48,904 nt of DNA from Chthonomonadales bacterium (GCA_020849275.1 JADLGO010000051.1:1-48904); one strand, 5' to 3'. Counted from the stretch's first letter, positions 7,797 to 16,701 are shown. Translations and numbers: made by a program. The notes: generated by a model not told the origin, from the letters alone.

Positions 7797-8672
7797 TCAG
7801 CGGAGCGCGGGCGCCGCGTGCGCGCACACGCGAAAGGCGGACATCAGCCGCTGGCTGATCGGGCCAGGGCGCCCATCGCCGATGTCGCGACCGTCCAGGC
7901 GCACCATCGGGATCACCTCGGCCGCCGTTCCGGTCAGAAAGGCCTCGTCGGACGTATACACATCGTAGAGCGTCAGCGGCGCCTCCGCCACGGCGAGGCC
8001 GGCGTCGCGCGCGCAGCCGATGACCGTGGCGCGCGTAATGCCGGGCAGCGCGCCGTGGCTGGTGGGAGGCGTCGCAATGGCGCCATCGCGGACCACGAAG
8101 ACGTTGTCGCCCGTAGCCTCAGCCACGTACCCTTCCATGTTCAGCATCAGCGCCTCGCCCGCGCCGACGCGGTTGGCCTCCAGCTTGGCAAGGATGTTGT
8201 TCACGTAGCGCCCGAGCGATTTGATCTGCGGGGAGATGCAGACGGAGGGCGGGACGCGGGTCGAAGCCGTCACCACATCCAGGCCCCGCTCGTACATGGC
8301 GGGTGGATAGAGGCGAAGCTGCTCGGTCGAGATGACGATGGTTGGGTCCGTGTCCAGGTGCGACGGGTCGAGTCCGAGTCCCGTGCCGCGCGAGATCGTC
8401 AGCCGAACGTACCCGCTCTCAACGGCGTTGGCTCGCACGGTCTCCTCGACGGCGTCGCGAAGCGCCGCGGGCGGCAAGCCGATGTCGATCGCCAGTGCGA
8501 GCGCCGAGCGGTAGGCGCGGGCGACGTGCTCGGCCAGCCGGAAGACGCGGCGATCGTAGACCCGGATGCCTTCGAAGACGCCGTCGCCATAGAGGAAGCC
8601 GTGGTCGTAGATGCTGATCACCGCCCGATCACGATCGACGAGCGTGCCGTTGAGGAAAACGCGCTGTCCCAT
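7797..8672 (-). CDS. ilvE: Branched-chain amino acid aminotransferase (class IV, PLP)
   Basis: A 291-residue fold-type IV aminotransferase that should transfer the amino group between glutamate and the 2-oxo acids of Leu, Ile and Val. Visible motifs are FLNGTLVDRDRAVISIYDHGFLYGDGVFEGIR at the N-terminus, the Schiff-base lysine in SPQIKSLGRYVNNILAK (about Lys151) and the cofactor-phosphate loop near SDEAFLTGTAAEVIP. D-amino acid transaminase and aminodeoxychorismate lyase share this fold; the lysine motif and length favour BCAT. The start at 8672 has GGAAGGAG 5 nt upstream, and the longer reading frame was rejected. It leads the operon ilvE-mcsA-mcsB-clpC from its own promoter, an unusual position for this gene. 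Confidence 0.88.
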   Translation of the reverse strand: MGQRVFLNGTLVDRDRAVISIYDHGFLYGDGVFEGIRVYDRRVFRLAEHVARAYRSALALAIDIGLPPAALRDAVEETVRANAVESGYVRLTISRGTGLGLDPSHLDTDPTIVISTEQLRLYPPAMYERGLDVVTASTRVPPSVCISPQIKSLGRYVNNILAKLEANRVGAGEALMLNMEGYVAEATGDNVFVVRDGAIATPPTSHGALPGITRATVIGCARDAGLAVAEAPLTLYDVYTSDEAFLTGTAAEVIPMVRLDGRDIGDGRPGPISQRLMSAFRVCAHAAPALR

Positions 8673-8700
8673 GACCGCTCCTTCCGCCAGTCTCGCCTGC

Positions 8701-8729
8701 AGTATACCACGGGGGCCGACCAGTGGCAA
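8701..8729 (-). promoter_or_regulatory. Promoter of the ilvE-mcsA-mcsB-clpC operon
   Basis: On the minus strand, TTGCCA (8729-8724), 17 bp, then TATACT (8706-8701). The predicted start near 8694 leaves a leader of about 20 nt to the ilvE ATG. No CtsR heptad operator was recognised around it. Confidence 0.65.
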
Positions 8730-8846
8730 GCGTGGATGCCACCGGATTAGGCGTCACCCGTCTACATATTAGCCATCTGGCGAGGGGCACGATCGAGGGA
8801 CCGCAGGCGTGGAGCCGAACACGGGCGTGCAAGAAAGGGCGCGCGG
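8730..8846. other. Intergenic spacer between proC and the ilvE promoter
   Basis: About 117 bp with no open frame of note. It includes a small AT-rich patch near 8765 and only a 4-bp hairpin (GTGG/CCAC near 8732). No terminator was recognised after proC, so partial read-through into ilvE is possible. Confidence 0.4.
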
Positions 8847-9668
8847 CTACTGGCCTAGCTCGGCCGAACGAATGGCGGCGCGCTCGACGGCGTCGATCAG
8901 CGCGGCGCGCAGGCCAGCGTGCTCCAGGGCCGCCAGGGCGGTGATCGTGGTGCCGGAGGGAGTTGCCACCATGTCCTTGAGCTGGGCTGGGTGCAGCCGC
9001 GTGTCCATCACCATGCGGGCAGCCCCCAGCACGGTCTGCGCGGCGAGCTGCTGGGCGAGGTCGCGCGGCAGACCCACCTTCACTCCGCCGTCGACCAGCG
9101 CCTCGATCACCAGGTAGACGTAGGCCGGACCGCTGCCCGAGAGCGCGGTCACGGCGTCCATCATCCGCTCCTCGACGGCGACGGCCGCGCCCACCGAGCG
9201 GAACACCTCGGCAGCCATGGCGAGGTGCCCCTCACCCGCGTGCGTGCCGCGGCAGTAGGCGCAGGCTCCCGCGTTGACCTGCGCGGCCGTGTTCGGCATC
9301 GCGCGCACCACCGGCACCGGCATCGAGAGCGCATTCTCCAGTGTGGCGATGCGCACGCCGGCCGCGATGCTGATCAGGAGCTGTGCCGGCTGGAGGATGC
9401 CGTGCACGTCCGCGAGCACATCGTGCACCGTCTGCGGCTTGACCGCAAGCACGATGATGTCGGCGTAGGCCCCCACATCGCTGTTGAGGAGCGTGGTTCG
9501 CACGCCGAGCTCGTGCCCGAGGCCCGCCAGGTGCTCGGCCCGAGGGTCGCTGACAAGCAGGGCGTCCGGCGGCGTCGCGCCGGCGTGGATCAGGCCGCGG
9601 CAGAGGGCGCCACCCATCGCGCCCGCGCCAATGATGCCGACCTTCTTGCCCTCCAGTGCCGCGGCCAT
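8847..9668 (-). CDS. proC: Pyrroline-5-carboxylate reductase
   Basis: 273 residues. ProC reduces 1-pyrroline-5-carboxylate to proline with NAD(P)H, the last step of proline synthesis in the cytoplasm. An N-terminal Rossmann motif, GIIGAGAMGGALCRGL, lies near residues 10-25. VLAVKPQ and VRAMPNTAAQVNAG are typical of the family. The C-terminal signature region is ALSGSGPAYVYLVIEALVDGGVKVGLPR plus MVATPSGTTI. The ATG at 9668 follows a GGGGGAGG ribosome site; an in-frame start five codons earlier overlaps that site. It closes the yggS-sepF-proC run, 45 bp after sepF. Confidence 0.96.
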   Translation of the reverse strand: MAAALEGKKVGIIGAGAMGGALCRGLIHAGATPPDALLVSDPRAEHLAGLGHELGVRTTLLNSDVGAYADIIVLAVKPQTVHDVLADVHGILQPAQLLISIAAGVRIATLENALSMPVPVVRAMPNTAAQVNAGACAYCRGTHAGEGHLAMAAEVFRSVGAAVAVEERMMDAVTALSGSGPAYVYLVIEALVDGGVKVGLPRDLAQQLAAQTVLGAARMVMDTRLHPAQLKDMVATPSGTTITALAALEHAGLRAALIDAVERAAIRSAELGQ

Positions 9669-9713
9669 CAGCCCCTCCCCCATGGGCCCAGCGCTGACCG
9701 CCCGCGCGGACGG

Positions 9714-10124
9714 TCAGCGCACATCGGCGCCGTTGTCCACCTCCACCTGCACGTTCGCCGGCGCGAAGAGGTAGACCCGGTCGCCCACGCGCTCCACGCT
9801 GCCGTCGAGGGCGTAGGTGACGCCGCTCAGGAAATCGAGGATCCGCTCGGCCATCTGGTCGTCGGCCCGGTCGAGGTTCACGACCTGCTGCCGACCGTCC
9901 TTTAGCCCATCCGCGACCGCCCGCGCGTCGTTGTAGACGGCGGGATGCCGGATGCTCGTACACAGTTGTCGCGCGGTCTCCAGGCGAATCGCGCCCCGGC
10001 GCCGCGGGCGCACCTCGTCGGCGACCTCCTCGTCAAGGTCGTCGACTCCCAGCACGCGGTCCTTCATTCGCGCCCAGAACCCGCGGGTCGCGATGCCCTC
10101 CTCGTATGGCTCCTGCATGTTCAC
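9714..10124 (-). CDS. sepF: SepF, FtsZ-binding cell-division protein
   Basis: 136 residues. SepF binds the FtsZ tail and tethers Z-rings to the membrane in Terrabacteria. It begins with an acidic stretch and a short amphipathic segment (GFWARMKDRVLGV), followed by a charged linker and the SepF core: VYNDARAVADGLKDGRQQVVNLDRADDQMAERILDFLSGVTYALDGSVERVGDRVYLFAP. The GTG at 10124 sits 7 nt after GGAGG. An ATG six bases further (10118) is 13 nt away and is the alternative. The pairing with yggS immediately upstream repeats the ylmE-ylmF order of Gram-positive division clusters, here apart from ftsZ. Confidence 0.92.
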   Translation of the reverse strand: MNMQEPYEEGIATRGFWARMKDRVLGVDDLDEEVADEVRPRRRGAIRLETARQLCTSIRHPAVYNDARAVADGLKDGRQQVVNLDRADDQMAERILDFLSGVTYALDGSVERVGDRVYLFAPANVQVEVDNGADVR

Positions 10125-10185
10125 GTCGCTTCCTCCCTCACCGGCTCGGCGGCCACGCGCCGAGCCGACGTGGCGCGAGCCGCGC

Positions 10186-10863
10186 TCACGGCTGGCGCGC
10201 TCCGAAGATCGCGGTGCCCACACGCACGTGGGTGGCCCCCTCCCGGATCGCCGCCTCGTAGTCTGCGCTCATGCCCATCGAGAGCACACGCCGGTTTGCG
10301 GCGGGCAGCGCCTCGAACAAGCCACGGAGCAGCGCGAACGCCGGGCGACTGTCGTCCGGGATCCGCGCCTGCGGCGGCATGCCCATCAGGCCGTCCAGTC
10401 GCAGGCCGGACGTCGAGGCGACCTCGGCCGCCACGGCGCCGACGGCGCTGGGATCCACGCCCCACTTGCTCCCGGCCGGGTCCAGCCGCACCTCGAGGAG
10501 CACGGGCTGCTCGAGGTTGGCGGCAGCGGCGCGGCGACCCACCTCGCGGGCCAGGCGCATCGAGTCAATGCCGTGAACCAGCGAGAACCGCCCGACGACG
10601 CCCCGAGCCTTGTTGCTCTGCAGGTGTCCGATGAAGTGCCAGCGCACCGTCCCACCGACGGCGGCCATCTTGTCGCGGGCTTCCTGGAAGTAGCTCTCGC
10701 CCAGATCCTCCACGCCGACCGCGACGGCCTCCCGGACACGCTCGGCGGGAACGGTCTTCGTGACGGCGACAAGGACGACCTCGCCAGGGTCGCGCCCCGC
10801 GCCGAGCGCGGCCCCCGCGATGCGCTCCCGCACGCGGGCAATGTTATCCGATATGTTCGGCAT
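10186..10863 (-). CDS. yggS: YggS/PROSC-type PLP homeostasis protein
   Basis: 225 residues with the fold of alanine racemase barrels but no racemase domain. Proteins of this family carry pyridoxal phosphate and buffer the free cofactor. The PLP lysine is Lys36 in LVAVTKTV. Other family motifs are GESYFQEARDK, WHFIGHLQSNKAR, DSMRLA, MGMPPQ and SMGMSADYEAAIREGATHVRVGTAIFG at the C-terminus. The ATG at 10863 has no strong ribosome site but no better in-frame start is visible. It is followed 61 bp later by sepF, the conserved ylmE-ylmF neighbourhood. Confidence 0.95.
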   Translation of the reverse strand: MPNISDNIARVRERIAGAALGAGRDPGEVVLVAVTKTVPAERVREAVAVGVEDLGESYFQEARDKMAAVGGTVRWHFIGHLQSNKARGVVGRFSLVHGIDSMRLAREVGRRAAAANLEQPVLLEVRLDPAGSKWGVDPSAVGAVAAEVASTSGLRLDGLMGMPPQARIPDDSRPAFALLRGLFEALPAANRRVLSMGMSADYEAAIREGATHVRVGTAIFGARQP

Positions 10864-10882
10864 CGGTTCGGAGCTCGCGTTT

Positions 10883-10903
10883 CACCCGCGCGGCGCGCGG
10901 GTG
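10883..10903. other. 9-bp GC hairpin between phoU and yggS
   Basis: CACCCGCGC at 10883-10891 pairs with GCGCGGGTG at 10895-10903 across a 3-nt loop. It is about 110 bp beyond the phoU stop and 20 bp before the yggS start on the minus strand. With no T-run it could be a weak terminator or simply part of the yggS leader. Confidence 0.3.
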
Positions 10904-11011
10904 CATCCCTATTGCTGCGGGGCCGAGAGCGATTCCTTCCGTCCGCTGCCCCAATCACTGCGCCCCGCGGCGCCGCCGGAACCCGGGCCGTCGGCGAACC
11001 CTCCAGCGCGC

Positions 11012-11689
11012 TCAGCCGCCCTGCGCGGCGTCGGGTTGGTCGGGCAACTCGCCCGTCTCCATGTAGTGGACACGCTCGGCGATGTTTACGACGTGATCGG
11101 CTGCGCGCTCCAGGTACTTGGCAGCAAGCAGAAGGTAGGTGGCGGTGTAGACGACCCCCGGATCGTTCGCCATCATGTCGATGAGCCCATCGCGCTGCGC
11201 GTGGTAGAGGTCGTCGACCTGCGAATCCGCGGCGATCACGGTCTGGACCATGGCAAGGTCGCGGCCGACGAATGCGGCCAGGGCGTCGCGGAGCATCTGC
11301 CGCACGAGCCCGCCGAGATGCGGCAGGTCGATGAGCGGGCGGTAGACGCAGCGCCGGGCCAGGCGCCGGCCAATCTTAGCGATGTCGACGGCGTAGTCGC
11401 CGAGCCGCTCCACATCGGTGATGGCCTTCAGGGCCGTGCCAATCAGCCGCAGGTCGCTGGCGACGGGCTGCTGGCAGGCGATCATCCGCATGCACTCCGT
11501 CTCGATCTGGATGTCGAGGCGGTCCACCTCGTCGTCGGCGCGAATCACCTCGCGCGCGAGGCCGACGTCCTGGTCCACCACGGCCCGAATTGACCGCTCG
11601 AGCATGGCGTCGGCGCGGGCGGCCATCAGCAGGAGCATCTCGCGCAGGCCGTCAAGCTCGATCTCGAACGGCGTCCGTGTGGCTGCCAT
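11012..11689 (-). CDS. phoU: PhoU, phosphate-signalling regulator
   Basis: 225 residues, the usual PhoU length, made of two three-helix PhoU repeats. PhoU links the Pst transporter to the PhoR/PhoB-type two-component system, silencing it when phosphate is plentiful. Each repeat holds a D/E-rich metal motif: IRADDEVDRLDIQIETECMRMI with DVERLGDYAVDIAK in the first, and IAADSQVDDLYHAQRDGLIDMM with YLERAADHVVNIAERVHYM in the second. The ATG at 11689 has AGGAGG 7 nt upstream. It is the last gene of the pst operon, 188 bp after pstB, a wider gap than the other joints in the operon. No phoB or phoR homologue is in the window. Confidence 0.95.
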   Translation of the reverse strand: MAATRTPFEIELDGLREMLLLMAARADAMLERSIRAVVDQDVGLAREVIRADDEVDRLDIQIETECMRMIACQQPVASDLRLIGTALKAITDVERLGDYAVDIAKIGRRLARRCVYRPLIDLPHLGGLVRQMLRDALAAFVGRDLAMVQTVIAADSQVDDLYHAQRDGLIDMMANDPGVVYTATYLLLAAKYLERAADHVVNIAERVHYMETGELPDQPDAAQGG

Positions 11690-11877
11690 CGTCGTCCTCC
11701 TATCCGGCGTGACCGGCCGTCGTCCACGCCTCGCCGGCGCATGTGGGCGCCTGGTTGCGAAGGCGACGCCACCGACCCGCCTCCCGGCCAGGCCTCGCAC
11801 GCCCGCCGCCACCATACTGCCCAGTACGGCCGCGCAAGGCCAGTTCGCCGCGCCGGCCCCAATGAGTCGTCGGGCGA

Positions 11878-12756
11878 TTAGCCGAACCGACCCCGGATGT
11901 AGTCCTCCGTGCGCTGGTCATCGGGCCGCGTGAAGAGCTTGTGAGTCTGCCCGACCTCGATCAGCTCGCCCTTCAGGAAGAACCCGGTCAGGCTCGAGAC
12001 GCGCGCGGCCTGCTGCATGTTGTGCGTCACGATGACGATCGTGTAGGTGCGCTCCAGGTCCTTCATTAGCTCCTCGATTCGGAACGTGGCGTTCGGGTCG
12101 AGGGCTGAGCAGGGCTCGTCCATCAGGAGCACCTCCGGCTCCACCGCGAGCACGCGCGCGATGCAGAGGCGCTGCTGCTGGCCGCCGGAAAGGTCGAACG
12201 CCGATCTGGCAAGGTCGTCCTTCACCTCATCCCATAGCGCCGCCTGCCGCAGCGAGCGCTCGACGGTCTCGGCGAGCACCGCCCGACGGCGTACACCGTG
12301 GACTCTCGGGCCGTAGGCGACGTTCTCGAAGATCGACTTCGGGAACGGGTTCGGGCGCTGGAACACCATCCCAACACGCTTGCGCAGCATGACCACATCG
12401 ACGCTCGACCCGTAGATGTCGATGCCGTCCAGCCGCACGGACCCCTGCAGCCGCGCGCCGGGTATCTCGTCGTTCATCCGGTTCAGCGAACGCAGGAACG
12501 TCGACTTGCCGCAGCCCGAGGGGCCGATCAGCGCGGTGATGCGATTGGCGACGAAGTCGATGCTCACACCCGTGAGCGCCTGGTGGCCGCCGTAGTAGAA
12601 GTCAACGGCACGCGCGGCGAGCTTCACAGGCTCGCCGGCCTCGGGCTCGCCAGGCGCCGCGCCGACACTGCCCGCGCGTATCGGATCGGTGTCCGAGGCC
12701 GCGGCCACGAACGGGTCCTTCTCGGAGCGGCGCGGGCCCACCTTCCGTCTCACCAT
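11878..12756 (-). CDS. pstB: PstB, ATPase of the phosphate ABC importer
   Basis: 292 residues. It powers high-affinity phosphate import. The first roughly 40 residues are a poorly conserved charged extension. The ABC domain then shows Walker [10 protein letters not shown], the Q-loop at [13 protein letters not shown], the signature LSGGQQQRL, Walker [14 protein letters not shown] and the switch histidine in IVTHNMQQA, all in PstB-specific wording. The ATG at 12756 overlaps the end of pstA by 7 bases and has GGAGG 8 nt upstream, within pstA, so translation is coupled. The short C-terminus IRGRFG is typical. Confidence 0.97.
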   Translation of the reverse strand: MVRRKVGPRRSEKDPFVAAASDTDPIRAGSVGAAPGEPEAGEPVKLAARAVDFYYGGHQALTGVSIDFVANRITALIGPSGCGKSTFLRSLNRMNDEIPGARLQGSVRLDGIDIYGSSVDVVMLRKRVGMVFQRPNPFPKSIFENVAYGPRVHGVRRRAVLAETVERSLRQAALWDEVKDDLARSAFDLSGGQQQRLCIARVLAVEPEVLLMDEPCSALDPNATFRIEELMKDLERTYTIVIVTHNMQQAARVSSLTGFFLKGELIEVGQTHKLFTRPDDQRTEDYIRGRFG

Positions 12757-13700
12757 CTGCGTCGCCTCCGCGCGCGCGTCCGCGCCATGACGGCGGCGAT
12801 GTTGATCATGAACACGAGACCGACGAGAACCAGTGCGATGCCGGCCTGCAACTGGACCGTGGGGTGCGGCACCTGCGTCACCACGAAGTACAGGTGGTAG
12901 GGCAGGAGCATGGCCTGGTCGTTGAGACCGCGTGGCAGGGATGGCATGAACGAAGCCGCGCAAGTGATCATGACCGGCGCCGTCTCGCCAGCGGCGCGCC
13001 CGACGCCCAGGATGGCGCCCGTCAGGACACCCGGCAGCGCCGCGGGCAGCACCACGCGGCGCACGGTCTGCCAGCGCGTGGCTCCCAGGCCCAGCGACGC
13101 CTCGCGGAAGGCGGCGGGCACGGCCAGCAGCGCCTCCTCGGTGGCGGTGATCACGATCGGCAGGATCACGACCGCCAGGGTACAGAAGCCCCACAGCAGG
13201 CACGGCTGCCCCCAGACCGGTCGGTCGGCCCGCAGGACGTAGCGATCGATGCCCCCGCCGACGAAGAGGACGAAGAAGCCGAGGCCGAACAGACCATGCA
13301 CGATAGAGGGCACGCCCGCCAGGTTCACGATGGCCAGGTGGACGAGCCGAACCAGGCGGGAGCGCCCGGCGTACTCGGTCAGATAGATGGCGCCGCCGAT
13401 GCCCAGCGGCAGGGCGATGGCGATGGTGCCGACCATCAGGTATAGGGTGCCCACGATCGCCGGGTAGATGCCGCCGCCCGCGTCGATGGCCCTGGGGGGC
13501 AGGCGCAAGAAGCTCCAGCTCATCTGCGGCAGCCCATGCCAGAGGATGTACCCGAAGAGCCAGAGGATCGGCCCGATCACGAGGAACGTCAGGGCCCCGA
13601 TGACACCGAAGGCGATCCGCTCGACCGCGCGATTGCGAGCGACGGAGCGGTCGGCCCCCAGGCCGCGGGTCGGGCGCGGGGCGGTTTGCGCGGCGATCAC
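12750..13700 (-). CDS. pstA: PstA, phosphate ABC permease
   Basis: 316 residues with six predicted membrane helices and the binding-protein-dependent permease (EAA) loop, [40 protein letters not shown], near residues 210-250. It forms the channel with PstC. It begins at a GTG overlapping the pstC stop (GTGA), giving strict translational coupling. A longer in-frame reading upstream lies inside pstC and was rejected. The C-terminus is a short Arg run. Confidence 0.95.
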   Translation of the reverse strand: MIAAQTAPRPTRGLGADRSVARNRAVERIAFGVIGALTFLVIGPILWLFGYILWHGLPQMSWSFLRLPPRAIDAGGGIYPAIVGTLYLMVGTIAIALPLGIGGAIYLTEYAGRSRLVRLVHLAIVNLAGVPSIVHGLFGLGFFVLFVGGGIDRYVLRADRPVWGQPCLLWGFCTLAVVILPIVITATEEALLAVPAAFREASLGLGATRWQTVRRVVLPAALPGVLTGAILGVGRAAGETAPVMITCAASFMPSLPRGLNDQAMLLPYHLYFVVTQVPHPTVQLQAGIALVLVGLVFMINIAAVMARTRARRRRRW

Positions 13701-14611
13701 TGGAGCGTCCTTCGTGGCTGGCGGTTCAGCGCGAGGTCGGCTATCAGGTTGAGCGAGACGGTGATCACGAAGAGCACGACGCCGAGCATGAAGAGCGCGC
13801 GGTAGTGGGGCCCTCCGTGGGCGACCTCGAGCGCCTCCGCGCCGATGGTCCCGGTGATCGTTCGCACCGCGTGCGTGAATGCGTACCAGAGCCCGTGGTC
13901 TGGCAGCACGCCCGCGTTTCCGGTCACCATGATGACCACCATCGTCTCGCCGATCGCGCGGCCGACGCCGAGCATGATGCCGGCGACGATGCCCGGCCGG
14001 GCGGCGGGCAGCACGACGCTCCAGATCCCCTGCCACCGCGTCGCGCCGAGCGCCAGCGAGCCGTCGCGGTAGGCGCGCGGCACGGCGGCGATGGCATCTT
14101 CCGAGATCGTGGCGATGGTGGGAACCGCCATGAAGGCCAGCATGATGGACCCGACCATGGCGCTCTTGCCGGTGTCAAGATCGAAGACCGCCTTGACCAA
14201 TGGGCTGACGGCGACCGTGCCGACGAACCCGAGGGCCACCGAAGGAACGGTGGCCAGAAGCTCGATCGTGGGCTTGAGGACGTCCCGCAGCCGTCGGCCG
14301 GCGATCTCGCCAATGAACACAGCCGTAGCCAGGGCGAGGGGCAGCGCGATCGCAATCGAGCCGGCCGTGACGAGGACCGAGCCCCAAAGGTTCGGGAGCA
14401 GCCCGAACTCCGGTCCGGCCGGCGACGGGAGCGTCGGGTTCCAGCGTGTTCCGCCAAGGAACCGCCCGAGCGAGTAGGTTCGGAGCAGAGGCGCCGCCTC
14501 TCGCAGCACGAAGGCGAGGATCAGCAGCACCAGGAGGATGGACGCCATGCCCGTGCCGACGATGGTCCACTCGGTGATCCGCTCGCGCAGGGCGCGCCGG
14601 CGCTTACCCAC
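13697..14611 (-). CDS. pstC: PstC, phosphate ABC permease
   Basis: 304 residues, with a cytoplasmic Arg-rich N-terminus, a first membrane helix ([16 protein letters not shown]), a periplasmic loop and the permease domain. Its EAA loop is [41 protein letters not shown]. The GTG at 14611 overlaps the end of pstS by 8 bases and has a weak AGGTGGAG just upstream. An in-frame TTG at 14638 is an alternative that would add 9 residues. It lies between pstS and pstA in the standard order. Confidence 0.95.
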   Translation of the reverse strand: MGKRRRALRERITEWTIVGTGMASILLVLLILAFVLREAAPLLRTYSLGRFLGGTRWNPTLPSPAGPEFGLLPNLWGSVLVTAGSIAIALPLALATAVFIGEIAGRRLRDVLKPTIELLATVPSVALGFVGTVAVSPLVKAVFDLDTGKSAMVGSIMLAFMAVPTIATISEDAIAAVPRAYRDGSLALGATRWQGIWSVVLPAARPGIVAGIMLGVGRAIGETMVVIMVTGNAGVLPDHGLWYAFTHAVRTITGTIGAEALEVAHGGPHYRALFMLGVVLFVITVSLNLIADLALNRQPRRTLQ

Positions 14612-15503
14612 CGCTCCACCTGACCGGAACGAAACCAAGTCTCGCGACGATCGCCTGACCCTCGGGTCCCATCACCCAGTCCAACCACATCCTCTCGATC
14701 TTCGTGGGATCGCCAGCAGCGTACTCGAAGAGCGGCCGCGCGAGCGGGTAAGTGCCGTTCCTCACGTTCCGGGCATTCGGCGCGACCGCCGGGGACGCGG
14801 CGTCCCGCCGGAGCCGAATGATCCTCACCTGGTCGCTAACGTAGCCGATCCCCACGTAGCCGATCCCGCCGCGGTCCTGTGCTACGTTGCGCACGATCTC
14901 CGAGCTCGAGGGCAAGAGTAGCGCCGTGACGGCGTAGCGCTCGCTGTCCAGCACGTGCTCCTGGAAGAAGACATACGTGCCCGCCGTCGTCTCGCGCGAG
15001 TTGATGACGATCGCCTCGTCATGGCCGCCGAGCTCTCTCCAGTTGGTGACCCTGGCGGTGAAGATCCGCTTGAGCTGGGCCAGCGTGAGATCTGTGATCG
15101 GGTTACCAGGGTGCACCACGATCGCGAGGGCATCCCGGGCAACCACGAACTCCGTGGGCTCGACGCCCCGTGCCCTCGCCGCGGCGGTCTCGCTCGGGGC
15201 GATGGGTCGTGAGGAGTTGCAGATGTCGGCGCCCCCATGGATGAGCGCCATGATGCCGGTGTTCGACCCGCCCCCCGTGACCGTTACGGTTGCGGCGCGG
15301 TGGGACCTCACGAATGCCTCCGCCCAGACCTGCGCGAGCTGCACGAGCGTGTCCGAGCCCTTGATCTGCAAACTGGCGGCCGAGGTCGGCCCCAATCGCG
15401 CGGTACTCGAGCTCCCAGGCTCCGGCTTCGCGCAGCCCGACAGCCCGATGGCGGCGCCAAGCGCGCCGATCAGCGTGGCCCTCAAACCGAAGGCCTGGCC
15501 CAT
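14604..15503 (-). CDS. pstS: PstS, phosphate-binding lipoprotein
   Basis: 299 residues. The exported phosphate receptor of the importer. A lipoprotein signal ends in GLSGC near residue 24, so the mature protein should be lipid-anchored. The binding domain shows GSDTLVQLAQVWAEAF, GGGSNTGIMALIHGGADICNSSRPI, RDALAIVVHPGNPI, NWRELGG and RETTAGTYVFF, all characteristic phosphate-contact regions of PstS. The ATG has AGGAGAGGGG 4 nt upstream. It is the first gene of pstSCAB-phoU and is preceded by a four-repeat Pho box. Confidence 0.96.
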   Translation of the reverse strand: MGQAFGLRATLIGALGAAIGLSGCAKPEPGSSSTARLGPTSAASLQIKGSDTLVQLAQVWAEAFVRSHRAATVTVTGGGSNTGIMALIHGGADICNSSRPIAPSETAAARARGVEPTEFVVARDALAIVVHPGNPITDLTLAQLKRIFTARVTNWRELGGHDEAIVINSRETTAGTYVFFQEHVLDSERYAVTALLLPSSSEIVRNVAQDRGGIGYVGIGYVSDQVRIIRLRRDAASPAVAPNARNVRNGTYPLARPLFEYAAGDPTKIERMWLDWVMGPEGQAIVARLGFVPVRWSGG

Positions 15504-15589
15504 GAGTCCCCTCTCCTGACGCCCGCGCGTGCTCCCGCCGGCGGCGGCCGCGGCCGAGCCGCGCCGGGCCCGGGCGCGTGCGTCCGTTC

Positions 15590-15644
15590 ATTGTGGGTGT
15601 GCGACGTTAAGGAGACGTTAAGCGCGCGCTAACGTTGGGTTAAG
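15590..15644 (-). promoter_or_regulatory. Pho box and -10 of the pst operon
   Basis: Half-sites occur at strict 11-bp spacing: on the plus strand GTTAAG at 15606, 15617 and 15639, and a degenerate GCTAAC at 15628. Read toward pstS they are CTTAAC repeats, the pattern bound by PhoB/PhoP response regulators (established for E. coli and Bacillus). A CACAAT at 15595-15590 lies 10 bp beyond the last half-site, the usual Pho-box to -10 distance. The pstS ATG is about 100 bp downstream. Induction by phosphate starvation is inferred. Confidence 0.8.
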
Positions 15645-15698
15645 CGGGACGGGCGGCCGCGGGCCCCGCCGCGCGCCGGGCACGCCGGGCGCGGCGCT

Positions 15699-15727
15699 TT
15701 GACGCTCCCGTGGCCCGGTGATATAAT
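15699..15727 (+). promoter_or_regulatory. Promoter of the three-paralogue operon
   Basis: TTGACG at 15699-15704, 17 bp, TATAAT at 15722-15727. The start is expected near 15734, with a leader of about 26 nt to the TTG at 15760. It faces away from the pst promoter; the Pho box lies 55 bp upstream of this -35, probably too far to act by the standard mechanism. Confidence 0.8.
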
Positions 15728-15759
15728 GGGGGTGGCCTACCTGCCCCGGAGGTGCTCGC

Positions 15760-16701
15760 TTGCGTTTCCCGTACGTCGTCGCCGCGCTGGTCGTTGCCGG
15801 GTTGCCAATGGCCGCCCGGTGCGAGGCCGCGCCGGCCCCCGCGCCCTTCGCTTACCGCTGGTCGCCCGGGTCGGTTCTGCGGTACCGGCTGGTTGCCAGC
15901 ATCAAGGGTCACCTTCCCCTGTTCGGCAGCCCCGATCCCGTCGACCTGGAGGCCGTCGTGCGCGTGGTCTACCGCGCGGTGCCGCTGCGCCGCGGCGCGG
16001 ACGGCCACATGGAGGTCACCTTCAAGGCGGAGTCGGCCGAGGCCGAGGTCGCCACGATCCCGATCTCGATCCCACCGGAGGACATCGACAGGATCCTGAA
16101 CCAGACCGTGACCCTCGCGAGCACCGGCGAGGTGAAGTCGGTGCGCGGAGGCGCGCCGCTGCCGTTCGGGCTGAGCGTGCCCGGTGTCGACCCGCAGCGG
16201 CTCTACACGCTGCTCGTGCCCATCGTCTTCCCAACCGAGCCCGTGCGCCCAGGCGATAGCTGGCAGTTCGACAGCGAGCTTCTGGGCGGCGAGGGGGCGC
16301 CGGCCACCTTCCGCGCCACCGTGCTCTCACCGGAGAGGGGCAAGGCGCCCGGGGCCGGCGCCCGCGCGCCCCGCGTGCGCGAGCAGTTCCGTATGGAGGT
16401 CGACCAGAGGCTCGACGTCGACCGGAGGCCGGTGGCGCAGGACGCCGATCCCTACCGGAAACGCACCGGGCGGATCGAGGGCGACGGCGTATTCGTGTTC
16501 GACCGCGCGCTCGGACGGCTGCACACCGGCCGCATACGAATCACCGCGGACCTGCTGGAGAACCTGATCGGCGCTCCGAGGACTCCCGAGGAGCCGCGCG
16601 AGGTCGCTAGCCGGATCGACGCTACCGTGACGGTTCAGCTTCTGCCGCCGGCGAAGGCGCGGCCCCAGCCCGTCCCCACCTCCAGGAAGGAGACAAGATG
16701 A
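15760..16701 (+). CDS. Secreted protein of unknown function, paralogue 1 of 3
   Basis: 313 residues. I do not recognise an enzyme family. It starts at a TTG with GGAGG 7 nt upstream, directly followed by a signal peptide (VVAALVVAGLPMAARCEA). The mature part is mostly beta-rich, opens with FAYRWSPGSVLRYRLVASIKG, has a mid motif PTEPVRPGDSWQFDSEL near residues 165-180, and ends with a strand-like TVTVQLLPP. These features are shared, in the same order, with the next two genes, so the three are tandem paralogues. They may bind or measure something at the envelope; DUF6263-like exported proteins of Planctomycetes have a similar look. It overlaps the next gene by 4 bases (ATGA). Confidence 0.75.
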   Translation: MRFPYVVAALVVAGLPMAARCEAAPAPAPFAYRWSPGSVLRYRLVASIKGHLPLFGSPDPVDLEAVVRVVYRAVPLRRGADGHMEVTFKAESAEAEVATIPISIPPEDIDRILNQTVTLASTGEVKSVRGGAPLPFGLSVPGVDPQRLYTLLVPIVFPTEPVRPGDSWQFDSELLGGEGAPATFRATVLSPERGKAPGAGARAPRVREQFRMEVDQRLDVDRRPVAQDADPYRKRTGRIEGDGVFVFDRALGRLHTGRIRITADLLENLIGAPRTPEEPREVASRIDATVTVQLLPPAKARPQPVPTSRKETR

